Part shown: positions 34,740 through 45,590 of the stretch, in pieces
Layout of the letters: the number at the start of each line of letters is the position of its first letter
Numbering within the stretch: the first letter of the stretch is position 1
Assembly: GCA_019925105.1 (NCBI GenBank)
Contig: JAHGAU010000017.1
Coordinates: 248,001 to 312,000, forward strand
DNA length: 64,000 bases
From: Niebla homalea
Lineage: Eukaryota; Ascomycota; Lecanoromycetes; Lecanorales; Ramalinaceae
Direction: 5' to 3'
Notes under the pieces: generated by a model
Databases searched by the model: none
Told to the model about the DNA's origin: nothing
Seen by the model: only the letters and a program-made list of their open reading frames with translations
Position numbers and translations under genes: made by a program

Positions 34740-35720
34740 CTATCCCTCGAGCATGACGCGTTGAGCATACATGGCACAAAACCCACTCAAGATTGTGGTT
34801 CCAGCGTAGACTGATCCTTTCTTAAACCATTTAATGCAGCTTTGAGGATCAGCCAGGTCAACCCTCGCAATGACGATCCCGAGACAGATCGTCGTCAAGC
34901 CACAAGTCAGCAGATAAAAGCTGGTATTGGCTGCCATAGCAATTCCTGTCGACAGGAGCAAGATGACTTGAAGTGCTGCTGCTGCCGTAATGAAATGTCT
35001 GGTATTGTGGCGATATTGGACGACCGGCGATTTGATGCCGGTCTTCAAATCATCTTTGAGGTCCTGAGCGGCGTAGATCGTATCATAGAACACAGTCCAC
35101 GCGATACAAGAGAGATACAGTGCGCCAGCCGCAGGCCAAAAGTCAGGCTCTGACAGAAGATCCACCCCCAAGGCTGGAAAAGCCATGATGACACCCCACG
35201 AGAAAACGCAACCGAGGATCAGCTGAGGGTTATATGTGAAGCGTTTGCCAAAAGGATAGAGGGCCGTCAGTATCACCGAAGGGATGCTGAAGCTCAGGCA
35301 CGATGGTGGCATCAGCATATATACTAGCATGTAGCCAAAGACGACTTGAGTGAAAGTGAAGATCAATGCGTTCGATGTGGTGATAGCGTTCCTGGCAAGT
35401 GGACGATGTCTTGTGCGGGTGACAAGACGGTCTAGGTCCTGATCAATGATGTCGTTCCATGAGCATCCTACGCATCGTACCAGGAAGCAACCAACAAAGA
35501 ATATTAAGTTGGTCCTTGCGAGGTGAAGGGGTGGTGTCTGGTGTTTTGCCATAGAGGCAGCTAGAAATGTACCGAAAGCGCAGGGGAAGTAAAGGTATAA
35601 ACAGGCCAGTGGCTTTTCGAGCCTCACAAGCTCTGCATAGGGTATACAGTGCCTCGGCAGGTATGACAGGATCCCGCTTTGGGGTACCTGCCATTCATCT
35701 TTGGGCTTTTGCTGAAGCAT
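34740..35720 (-). CDS. UbiA-type membrane prenyltransferase
   Basis: A single uninterrupted frame of 326 residues. The first aspartate-rich motif is NDIIDQDLD (residues 89-97) and the second is YDTIYAAQDLKDD (residues 212-224). Both bind the Mg-diphosphate of the prenyl donor. About eight hydrophobic helices are spread along the chain, and YPFGKRFTYNPQLILG is the conserved loop between helices. The family transfers isoprenoid chains to aromatic acceptors. The sequence resembles fungal meroterpenoid enzymes and the ubiquinone enzyme COQ2. The short N terminus without an evident mitochondrial presequence, and neighbours coding for methyltransferases and a hydrolase, favour a specialised-metabolism role. 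The gene is flanked by the alpha/beta hydrolase on the same strand. The substrate is unknown. Confidence 0.93.
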   Translation of the reverse strand: MLQQKPKDEWQVPQSGILSYLPRHCIPYAELVRLEKPLACLYLYFPCAFGTFLAASMAKHQTPPLHLARTNLIFFVGCFLVRCVGCSWNDIIDQDLDRLVTRTRHRPLARNAITTSNALIFTFTQVVFGYMLVYMLMPPSCLSFSIPSVILTALYPFGKRFTYNPQLILGCVFSWGVIMAFPALGVDLLSEPDFWPAAGALYLSCIAWTVFYDTIYAAQDLKDDLKTGIKSPVVQYRHNTRHFITAAAALQVILLLSTGIAMAANTSFYLLTCGLTTICLGIVIARVDLADPQSCIKWFKKGSVYAGTTILSGFCAMYAQRVMLEG

Positions 35721-36593
35721 GGGAGTGTCCGTGTTATCTTTTTTTTTGCGTTACATTGACCCGAACGCAGTGGATTGGATAGAGATCTGTTATATTATTT
35801 GAGAGCCAGACAGGATGATGTCAGGTAGACGATGGGTTTCGGCGCACTTTGCTGGGCCAGCACGAGGAAACCCCTGAAAGCTACACTATATGACCCATGG
35901 CTGCTCCAACTCCGCCTCCTACAGGCAGCATTCTGGCGTAATCAGAGAGGCAAAGGCTGTATCAGCTTTATGTCTTTCTACAGAGGCTCTGCAGGAGCTC
36001 GGGTCAGACTGCTCAGCCCAGGTAAGGGTGCGAAGAGAAGTACCAAAGACATACTTTCATCAAATCGGGCGCCCACAAGACACTTGGAGGATTGGCTGGA
36101 TTATGGCATCCGCAATTGGCAAACATGCATCCTTCCAGGCACCATTAGAATACTGTTCACGGCGAATTCCCCGTCGGGTCGTATCACGTAAGGATGACAA
36201 AGTACCAGTGATTCATTGGATGCCTTGTGCTGTATGACATGCGAGTTAGGCATAGATCGCTCGGATCCCCATGCAGGGGGCCTTTGGCTGCGCATACGAG
36301 CTCTCGTTACACCAATCAAAGATGCCACACAATGATACAAGCGCCTCTACTATTAATTTACGCCGTAAGAGCTGTGCCGCCTACAAGGAATCTAGGTTCT
36401 CACAACTTCCACTGGCTTTAACAACGCTACGGCCAAAGTTTTCAAGCGTTTCAGGAGAGAATGCAGCCCGGGTCTAAAGTAAAATGAATTCGATTGTGGC
36501 ACGCATCATTCTGCGAATACAATTCGCCCCTTGTGCACTCCGCATCGGATGATTCTGCCTTGTCCCGAATACCGAATAGTGCGTTTGCGGTGC
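35721..36593. promoter_or_regulatory. upstream region of the prenyltransferase gene
   Basis: It lies between two minus-strand cluster genes, so it holds the promoter of the prenyltransferase and the 3' end of the hydrolase. A run of nine T occurs near 35739. No domain-bearing frame is seen. Confidence 0.35.
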
Positions 36594-37414
36594 CTATTGA
36601 CCAGCGCATGCGTCAATCACTCTGATCATTCCAGCAATGTTCGATAGGAAGGGGGTGTGATCGCCTTCGATTTCCTCGACTAGCCATCTCTTGCGCCGGA
36701 CACTGGACATCATTGGCTCTATCTGGCTTCGCATGGCATCGTCTTTGGGGAGAACATAGGTGATCGGCACGTCCAGGTCGAAACACACTACACCAGCATC
36801 TGTGATCTGCGGGATGGCGGTTACCGGCTGCAAGATCGACGCATAGTTCTCGGCATCTTGAGCGGAAAGCTTGTTGTATAGCCACGGGACCACATCCCCT
36901 GGGCGGAGGAGTTTGCTGGAAGCCTGGATTCAGAGTGAGTACTTCATGCTCGGCCACCAGTGCCTCAATGGTGCTCTAAACGTACATCATAGGAGAGCCA
37001 AGGGGGAAGGCTGCCCAATACCTCCATCAGAGGCTTGTCTTGTTCTGCCAGAAGCCCCGCAATGAACACAACATGCACAATGCCTCCTCGCTTTCCCTCT
37101 GCCTCCCTTCTGCGTTTTTCAAGACCCATCACTGATTGGCTCGCCGTGACAGATCCCAATGAGTGAGGAGCGAGCAGAACGTCTTTTCCTTCGTTGTCAA
37201 CTAGCCTTTTCAGTGTCTCCTGAATGAGATTGACGTCGTCATGGTAGCTGAATGTGGCAGCATTATCGCCAGTTGTTCGAGGCTGGACAGTCAGAGTCGG
37301 GTATCCCAAAGCCTGCAGCTCTATACAGAATGGCTCATAGTGTGCTGGGACGTGGCAAGCACCGGCCACCAGTACAATGGTAGGCTTTGGATTGATAGAC
37401 GTGTGATCTCCCAT
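36594..37414 (-). CDS. alpha/beta hydrolase (AB_hydrolase_6 type)
   Basis: Two exons, 37414-36986 and 36923-36594, join in phase 0 to give 252 residues. The start at 37414 (MGDHTSINPKPTIVLVAGAC) is the first ATG of the frame. The fold begins with the strand TIVLVAGA and an oxyanion-like HVPAHYEPF. The nucleophile elbow is APHSLGS (Ser85). An acidic residue candidate lies in VLPKDDAM, and the catalytic His in GDHTPFLS near the end. The family hydrolyses esters, amides or related bonds and is common in fungal metabolite clusters as a release or tailoring enzyme. It lies head-to-tail between the prenyltransferase and the methyltransferase on the same strand. The substrate is not predictable. Confidence 0.9.
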
Positions 37415-37620
37415 CTTGACGTGCGAGCCTTGTGAAGGATCCAAGAGGTTTCCGGAAATAATACTCAAGTTCTGAGAGCGAATTCATGGTAGGATCGCGG
37501 CACTAAATACTGGAAGTGGTGGAGCAACCCATAATCCCGCAAGAAGGATTGACCATCCATTGGGTATTTCCGTGCTTCAATCACTTGCCCAGCGGTAATC
37601 ACGCATGACATCACGTCCAA

Positions 37621-38651
37621 TCAAGAGCTCTTCTGTCCTACAACAATCTGGAGCGTCTGCTGAATGGACCCACCCTGCCTTACTTCTGCATACGCATCCT
37701 GGAGAAGACGGCGGAGTTGCTCACCAGTCCCGTCGGACCCGCGCCTATCGAGAGTAGTTGAAGCATAATTTTCTCCGAGCACGAGATAGGTTTCGACCCA
37801 GGCTTGCGATCGCCATCGTGGCTCATGCAGCCGCTTTACGTCCAGCAAGGTGAATTCGTGTTGTGCGATCGTCGCAGGTAGCTTGGCTACCCAACTTCAC
37901 TTTGTCAGACTCGTGCGTTTGGAGTCCACTATTGGGCGCGGGGATACCTGTGAGGTTTTTGGCCTTGGATGAAATCTGCTAACAGCTCAAGGCTGGTCGT
38001 CTGGACTGTGGGGTCGGTGGAGATCGTCTTCTGTGCTCCATGATCATATTCTTCCCATTGGATGAATCCACCCGTTCCTTGTTTTTAATGATCAGTCAGA
38101 CCTTCTGCGCATGCAGCGTCATTTGCGACATACTTATAAGCTTTGAAACTCTTGAGATGATATCCGTTGGGTTGTTTTCTTTCACCACCAGATGTAGCAG
38201 GCGGAGATGGACGAGATCGAACTTGCCCACGAGGTGCTGTGGCGGCTCTTCAAAAATATCGAACGTTGCAAAGGTCACATTCTGGGGCAGCCACTGTTGG
38301 TCAGGAAAGCCAGTGTTTGAAATATCCAGGCCGACAAGATCGGCCTTTGGGAAGGTTTTTGCAATATCGAGTAGCCAGAGTCTGCCAATCGTTACTTGCT
38401 TCTCATATGTCATTATCTGAGGGGTCCATCCCACCCTGTTCCTGTGCCTATGTCAGCAATCCTCGGAGCTTCATTTGCAAGGTCTACCGAAGGGTGCAGC
38501 TGGAACCCTAGCGTCTCTCTCCAAAGATAATGCTGCGAAATAAGTCTAGAGCTTCGTTGTCACCATTTAGACTCCAGGATTTTTGCACATATTAAGCTCA
38601 CCTTGTGGTTTCGTTGTAGCTTTGGCTAAGTTCATATTGCTCTTTCGCCAT
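37621..38651 (-). CDS. LaeA-like SAM-dependent methyltransferase
   Basis: Five exons fit in phase: 38651-38602, 38545-38435, 38381-38134, 38077-37948 and 37894-37621, giving 270 residues. SAM-binding motif I is ADIGTGTG (residues 47-54), with the acidic residue of motif II at VGLDIS. Typical family blocks follow: QWLPQNVTFATFDIFE, FDLVHLRLLHLVV, GGFIQWEEYDH and, near the end, HEPRWRSQAWVETYL. This is the fungal methyltransferase group related to LaeA and to tailoring enzymes of secondary-metabolite clusters. A small-molecule substrate is more likely than a global-regulator role, because the protein is short and lies inside a cluster. The promoter region is shared with the divergent PTH11-type gene at 39.6 kb. 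Confidence 0.92.
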
Positions 38652-39629
38652 ACTGCAATTGGTGTCTATTCCGGCACAGATTGAATGCCGCGTAAATAAC
38701 CTCTGTCAAACGTGAAGAGATGGTTTTCGTCATTTATCATATATGTTGCCTTCCCGACTCCGTAGGCAAGATTAAGAGAACATCTTTGTCGAAGTTACTG
38801 AGCGTGCATGAGCCCGTTCGCAGATAGAACATGGTTCACCGCGCAGATCAGTCGGTGAGGCAGACCTATCAGACGTCGATCGCTTGTACAAGGAGGCGAA
38901 GCCTGCATGATTAGCGCGAAAAGAAACTTGTTTTTCTTTTTTGAAGCTCGCCACTTTTGCCGGACTTGGCAATAACCCAGTAGGAGCCCGGGTGGCCACC
39001 CGCCTAATTCCCCCCCTACATACATGACAGGTATTTCGTGCGACGCACTTCGGCACTCATGCAAGAGATGCTTCGGAAAGCTTGGGCTTGTAAAAGGCGC
39101 TACTCTTCCTGTCATTTCGTTTGACCAAAGAGGTACGACAATGCAACAAAATCTTTATTTCACCGTTCACGATCGATCAACATACAATGCAAATTGTGTC
39201 GGGCATTAGTCACATGTATTGTCATCGTACATTGCATCCGCATCAAAAAGGCGTGGAGAACTTCTCTGCGACATACCCCGCAGTCGTTCGCGTATCATGT
39301 GTCCTTTTTGCATCTCCATTGGGGCACCCTCTCAGCTCAGTCCTTTTACCTGCATTAGGCTCAAATGTCAGCGGCTCGCCGGCTTTTCGAATCAAGTTGA
39401 GCAGCACAGTAGCATTCTTTGTGGTAACGAGAGATTGCAAGTGGGTCCTCCGTGGATTGTCTGTGCCACCGATAAGACCATGTGGAGAATATGCACAAAA
39501 GATATAACGTATGGGTGAGCTGTTTCATTCATTCTCCGCTTGACCACCGCAAGATTTTTCATTCTTGCCTGACAGGAGAAGTCTTGGGGCTTGTTGTTTG
39601 ACGTGCCCTGTACACTCGATTGAAAGACG
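38652..39629. promoter_or_regulatory. divergent intergenic region between methyltransferase and PTH11-type gene
   Basis: About 1 kb separates the two divergently transcribed starts, so both promoters must lie here. Minor frames (38795-39115 minus, 39121-39507 plus) have no recognised domain. No specific binding motif could be assigned by eye. Confidence 0.4.
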
Positions 39630-41053
39630 ATGGAAGTGCTTCCACCTCCGGACGGTGACCGGAGTAGAGGCTATCAAGTCATAAGCATTAGAGCGCTCTT
39701 CGGTACCTTGGCATTCATCTTTGTCGTGTTGCGACTCTATGTGAGGGCCTTTCTGGTGAAGCGGCTGGGTTTGGACGATTTATTCATTGTGCTAAGCCTC
39801 GTGAGGACCCTCAGTGGACGCCAGAGCCCGCCGTAATATTGACCTCTCCTCGGTGCACAGGCTGTGGCGACGTGCGATTTCGTTCTTGATGTTCTGGAGG
39901 TCAACTATGGCATTGGCAGGCACATTTTCTACCTTTCTCAGTCTCCCATGGAGCTCCACGTACGTATTTCCTTGAAATTGTATGCATCGTGTCCAAAACC
40001 CTAAGGACTTCCGCTGGAAGAGATCCCATTTTGTTTTAAACCCTCATCATCGACTCTTTGAGTAGATCTCCTAGCATAACGCCGTGCTTCCATTATGTCC
40101 AGAACATACAGTGTGTGTTTTATGAGCGAAATGATTGAGGCACAATTCAGCTGATATTGGACTATATACAGCGATTATCCCTCGCGCTCAAATACTTCTT
40201 CATCTCTCAACCTGTCGCCATAATTTCGACTATGTTCACGAGGATCTCAATCTGCATCTTTTTGCTTCGCATCTTCAGTACCAAGACATATTGGATGTGG
40301 GGACTGTATACAATGATAGCGTTTGTGGCAGTGACGCAAATACCTTCGGCCGTGATTGTACTTGTACAATGTCAACCGGCGCAAAAGCTATGGAGCCCCA
40401 CTATACCAGGGAAGTGCTGGAGTCCACACGTCCAAATATCGGTTGGCGATTTCAATGGTGCGGTTTCCGCATTCTGCGATTGGGTTCTCGCGACCCTCCC
40501 AATTGTCTTTTTATGGAATGTACAGATGAGCTCGAGGATCAAAGCTGGAATTTGTTGCCTGATGGGCATGGGCTTCTTCAGCGGGATCTGTACAATCGTG
40601 CGTACCGTCTATCTCCAGAAACTAGCGTCGACCGATGTCACTTGGCACAGTGTTGATTTGATCATCTGGGCTACGCTGGAAGAGTTGATCGGGATCATAG
40701 CCGCATGCATACCGACTTTGAAACCGCTTTCATATCAGATCAAACACGGCTCGTGGGGAAGCAGGCTCTTAGGATGGAAATACCCTCATAGCCGAGAGTC
40801 TGAAGAGGGCAAGGCTGGCCCAAATCTCAGACTAACGGCATTGCCACCAGCGATAGGGCCCTACTGTCGGATCGGTGATCGCAATTACACAGAGGTGATT
40901 ACTGGTGCGCCTCAGGCTCATCTTAAAAGCGCCACAGGGGGTATCAACAAGACAACGGAGGTCTCTTTGAAGCAGGATCCCAAGCATGGGTATAGCGACG
41001 ATCTTCTTAAGGATGATACTGTGAGTGAGGCTACCACTCAGCCCTTAAGATAG
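39630..41053 (+). CDS. fungal rhodopsin-fold (PTH11/SAT4-type) integral membrane protein
   Basis: Exons 39630-39800, 39861-39959 and about 40172-41053 join in phase 0. The acceptor of the last exon could also be 40150, which adds seven residues. Family blocks are VVLRLYVRAFLVKRLGLDD in helix 2 and its loop, NYGIGRHIFYLS, ISTMFTRISICIFLLRIF, a CQPAQKLW...GKCW loop with its paired Cys, MSSRIKAGICCLMGMGFFSG, IVRTVYLQKL, and WATLEELIGIIAACIPTLKPL as the last helix. Seven hydrophobic segments are evident, followed by a polar cytosolic tail of about 100 residues. These proteins resemble G-protein-coupled receptors, but most have no known ligand. Its place between two methyltransferase genes is typical of cluster-associated members. 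Confidence 0.9.
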
Positions 41054-41648
41054 CAGGAAATACCGGTAGTTGGCCTAGGTTGGCATGATTTATCAACTGT
41101 CCAGGAGATTTAGGCCGGGTATAAGATAATCGGTAGAGGCCATGAGTAGATTGAATTGACAGCCCAGAAAGGTCCATGTGCGGCATGTAATTTGTTATCA
41201 CATGCAGCAGAGCGACTGTGCTCTCCCGTCTAGCACACATACACGCGGCGGAGTCGTTGTGGTAGGCTGGCTTGGCTACCTAGTAGCCGTCGAGGATGCA
41301 TCAGCAGTCTTCAAGACCTTTATGCTCGGAGTGCGTTGTAGATGAACGTGCTCAAGCATTCTTTTCAGAGGCCCATCGGGAATTGGTAGAGCGTAATAGA
41401 ACCCCACCATCCGAAAGCCTCCTAACTTATTAGTACATTCCAGTCGCCGATCCCTCTGCACACAGGGGCAAGCGATGTCCTTCTGAATCAATTTATATAC
41501 TTTTCGAGACCCTGCTTTGGTAGATCTACTAGTTGATTGCTTTTGCGGTCCGGGAAGAAAAAGTAGAAGGAGGAAGAATAGCACCCAGCCGTACTCTACT
41601 CACAGACCTTAATCTAAGCGAGACTCTTGACACTGCAATCGCGAAAGA
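41054..41648. promoter_or_regulatory. upstream region of the O-methyltransferase gene
   Basis: Holds the 3' flank of the PTH11-type gene and the promoter of the same-strand O-methyltransferase. No coding frame of interest. Confidence 0.35.
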
Positions 41649-43179
41649 ATGGAAACGTTGGAGCTCATCCGCAGCCTCCAATCCGCCACGCAACGCTGGT
41701 CGGGCCAAAATCCCTCAGCCATCGATGATCAAGTCGCCCAAGATACAGCTGGACTGCTGGCAGCGGTGAACGAGCTCCGCTCCGTGCTTGAGAGCCCTCA
41801 GGTCGCAATGATCGAGATAGCCAAAGGAGTACGTCTGCCGCCTCGAGCCATACAAGTTGCGGTGGTAGTAACATAGTTAATGGATAGTAGCCAGCCGCAC
41901 ATGCGGCTTTGCGCACGGCTCTGATGTTCAAGGTGTTTGAGGGATGGGCTGATGGAAGTGTGAAGTCGTCGAAGGAGCTGGCTGGGAAGACCGGGGTGGA
42001 AGCGGTGCTCGTTGGTGCGTTCCAGACATAATCCACTAGACACAGTTGAGCGGATGGCGTGCGAGATTGACAGACTGATTCGGATGGATCAAGGACGCAT
42101 AATGCGAGCTGTTATCGGGATCGGAATCTGCGAAGAGGAAAGCCCGGGCACGTACAGACACAACGCGCTGTCTCGCACCCTTCTCGACCACGACTTCCGC
42201 ACCTTGATCACCGGCATGTACGTTCCCCTCGCATCATCTGTGAGAAAAATCAACCGCGACCACACCCAACCCCAATTCCCTCGCGATGTTGACTGTGCCA
42301 ATACAGGGCCACAACTGCCAGCCTGACCATGGGCAAGCTCCCCGAATATCTCGCATCGACCTCCTTCCGCAACCCTTGTGATCCAGAGCATTCTTTGTTC
42401 CATTTCGCGCTCGACACGCAAATGAACATGTTTCAGTGGTTACGGACACAACCCCAAGCCCTGGCGCTCTTTACCGAGTACAATGCCGCAGCGACGAGGC
42501 TTCAGGCTCCCAGCATCCGAGCCACACTAACGTCGTTATTCCCTGTCGCGGCAAAATCAGCAACTCACGAGGGTTTTCCTGGCTATGCGGGCATCCAGGA
42601 GGACGGCGAGGATGCTGTGTTGCTGGTCGATGTCGGCTGTGGACAGGGGAATGCATTGAGTGAGGTGCGGCAGATGCGGCCGGAGCTGAAGGGGCGCATG
42701 ATTGCGCAGGATTTGCCAGAGGTGGTGAAGCGGAGGATTAAAGGGGTAGAAGGGGTCGAGAATATGGTTCACGATTTTTTTGAGCCTCAGCCCGTGAAAG
42801 GTACGGTCCAGACCTTCTCCACCCTTTCCTCTATTCATCGAGCTAAAATCCGACAGGCGCTCAGATCTACCTCCTCTCCCACATCCTTCATGACTGGCCC
42901 ACCTTGACCTGCTCCCGCATCCTCACCAACATCATCAGCGCCCTAACTCCAAATTACTCTCGGATCGTCATCCTCGATCAGGTCGTTCCTGAGATCAAGC
43001 CGCCTGCTTTCTCCAGCATGATGGATATCTCGATGATGACGTTTGGCGGGATGGAGCGCACAGAGACACAATGGCGGGAGTTGCTCGAGGGGGTAGGATT
43101 GACAGTATTACGAGTGGAGGGCCCGGGAAGAAGAAGTCTGAGTGGGGATGGAGTTGTTGAGGCTGTCTGGAGGCAGTAG
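41649..43179 (+). CDS. COMT-like O-methyltransferase
   Basis: Five exons join in phase: 41649-41828, 41891-42014, 42094-42217, 42307-42800 and 42857-43179, giving 414 residues. The N-terminal half has a winged-helix dimerisation region (AALRTALMFKVFEGW, IMRAVIGIGICEEESPGTYRH). The C-terminal half has SAM motif I VDVGCGQGN at about residues 250-258 and QDLPEVV as the second motif. The catalytic-base block is HILHDWP, and the C terminus has MDISMMTFGGMERTETQW. These are the hallmarks of fungal aromatic O-methyltransferases (family 2, plant-COMT-like). It would methylate a phenolic hydroxyl, which fits an aromatic acceptor prenylated by the UbiA enzyme of this locus; that link is inference. Confidence 0.93.
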
Positions 43180-43558
43180 TTCGTGGGTTTAGGCGTGCGA
43201 GATTCGTGGTGGGGATGGAGGCCGTTTTTCCGCTGGATAGGTCTGTAGGTAAGTCTTCATGTACGACAAGTAAGGGGGGCAGTATATGGGATAGTAGGTA
43301 GGTGTTTGGTTGTGATGTCCGTCCACCGGGATCAGGGAATCATATCTCGCTTTTACAGCTCGCACGGGGACTGACGATGCTCGAGTTGAGGTCCATCATC
43401 CAGGTTGATAAAGGCAACCATAGGCACTTATCAAATCTTAAATGAGCCTCCGAGGGGCCTCTAGGCTTTATTTGTTCTTCTGGAACTCCACAAGCGTTTC
43501 CCAAATTGAGATTCTATCAAACGAGATAAATATCCTGTAATTCCTCATCATTGTCCGT
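43180..43558. other. intergenic, no supported gene
   Basis: Short spacer between the convergent O-methyltransferase and the broken HET gene. No motif is seen. Confidence 0.4.
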
Positions 43559-45590
43559 CTACGCTTCGGCATGCATGGCATTCACCGCGAACGCATCACC
43601 TATGACACGGTAGGTAAGCCCACACTCGGGGTGCTTCTCATACGAGAGTCTGAGAATCACGGGCATGGAGCAGCCTCTGAGAATGTAAGTCTGATCGCCC
43701 GGCTCTGCGATGGGGTGGGCCCAGCCTGTAAAGCCGTTATAATGAAAATTTTGAGTCTCCTTGCTCTCAGACCCCTTTTTGGAGAGTGCAGGATCCCAGC
43801 TGCCTCCTGTGAGTCTCAGACCATCTTTGAGCACACGAGCGACCGCATTCGCGAGCTTGTCGGCACGGAAGTGCGGGATATCGAGGCTGCTCCGTAGGTC
43901 TCGGCCACGCTTGCCGATTCTGTTGTGTCGGGGCCTACTAGGAGGTGGTAAAAGAGTTGGTGGACCTGGCGCATCGATTTATCGACAAGCTGAAACCCCC
44001 CGTGGCGACACTCTGCCCACCAGCCTAGACTTTCGCCATGGATGGAGAATTCTTTGTGCTGGGCGAGCCATTTGTAGGCCGGAAGCGCTTTCTTCTCTAT
44101 TATAGGCGAGAATGGATTCTAGAGCTCCAAAGCTCTGGGAATCGATTCGTCTTTCTCTTCGTTTACTGTAAGAGCTCTGAAAATATCGCCAGCCTGCGTT
44201 CTCTCAAAGGGCTGAAAGACCTTGTCAGCGAGATCCATCCGAGCCTTCAACTCTGCGAAATCAATTCGGACGTTGATCCAATTTTTGTTTTCCATTTTTC
44301 GGTTGCTGGACCAGTAGCTAAATCGTCCGGAGCCCCACCGCCAAGGTACGAGATAGAACCACCGAATCGGCGACCTTGGACCGACGTCATGAATGTTCCT
44401 CGATGGATTGTGACGGCTGTTATTCGTCGCGCGCCAGTACTTCACCAGGGTTTTGCTGAGGACGCTCATCTTGTCCCGTCAGATACTTGACCATTCTGTC
44501 ATTAAATTTGTCTGCCCCAAAATCGAGCCAATCCAGTGCCCACAACGGTAAGGAGGTCGTTCTGGGTGCTCGATGTGTTCTGCAAATAGATGATATCTAA
44601 GGTCCTAGTGGTCTGAATTGAAGTCTTTGTCATGCGCCTCACAATTTCGTCAACAGATGCCTCATTGTCAACGTCAGTAATAAATCTGCTGCTGTCAAGG
44701 CAAAGCCCCATAAGAGAGTCGGCTTTGTCGCGCTTTTCGGTCGCAATTGTGGCGTTGCTTAGCTGCGAGGCCGTCAAAAGATGGATGGGATGCCGAGGTT
44801 GCCACTTTGATCAAAGGATGGTTATGTTGAAGATGTGCCGGTAGTTGTCCGTGAAGGCTGAAAAGACCTTGTCTTCTGCTAGGTTTTGTAGCTTCTGGAT
44901 GATCTGGTAGAAGATCTCAAAATCTAGACTACAACTTCCGCAACAAAGCTGGACCCGTGGAGTGACAGCCAAGTCTTGCAGTACCCAGGTCCTTCGCCAA
45001 TATTCGTGGAGACAACGCTGGACAGCGTGTTCAAGAACTTAAATTGCTTTGCTCTCAACTCTCGGTCTTCCTGGCCTAATATTGGGAACATCTTGTTGAA
45101 TCCCTTACGGGCTGCAGCGACGTGATTAGCTCTACTAGATGTCAGGGTGTAGAGTGTAAATATCTTGACAGATTTCAATCAATTTTTGGCATTAGGAGCC
45201 AGACAGTATAGGGTTCTCCCCCATCTCAGTAGTCATGACAAGTCTCAAGATGGTCTTGACTGTCCAAAAGTTCGGGACTTCGACTGCTGATGAGACTGAA
45301 GGGAGCAAGGGAGTCTCAATGCTTACCGAAGTCACTTCCAATAGGTTGTCGCATACATATGAAGCAAATCATGCAACGCAAATTGCTGTGTCAAGGCTTT
45401 GCCATGAAATCTTACACTGTGGAGGAACTCAACAAGCTCATCAAAGATGTGCTGGAGCTCGATGGACTCGTCATCATCGCAACCAAGCCAGCCGAAGACT
45501 GATTGGGCTCTGCTGTAGATCAAGGTGTGTGTTCCCTTACTGTTATCTCCGACCAGACACTGACACTGATACATCTTTACCGCCATGGAC
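43559..45590 (-). pseudogene. decayed HET-domain gene
   Basis: Minus-strand pieces match successive HET-protein blocks. 'IYSRAQSVFGWLGCDDDES' (about 45480) is the region after the LWIDALCINQ motif. 'DKADSLMGLCLDSSRFITD' with 'VDEIVRRMT' (about 44700) is the block that normally reads DK-x-YALLG. 'LPLWALDWLDFGADKF' (about 44530) is the LPSWVPDW block, but it lies in another frame from the preceding piece. A C-terminal block, GWAHPIAEPGDQTYILRGCS to YRVIGDAF, ends at 43559. The N-terminal LSYxWG and WIDALCINQ blocks were not found. The frame change near 44560 and the missing start argue for a pseudogene; an undetected intron could explain part of it. Confidence 0.6.

Noticed and set aside
38795..39115. 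106-codon minus frame in the divergent promoter region
   Set aside because: No domain, and no splice sites that would link it to the methyltransferase gene.
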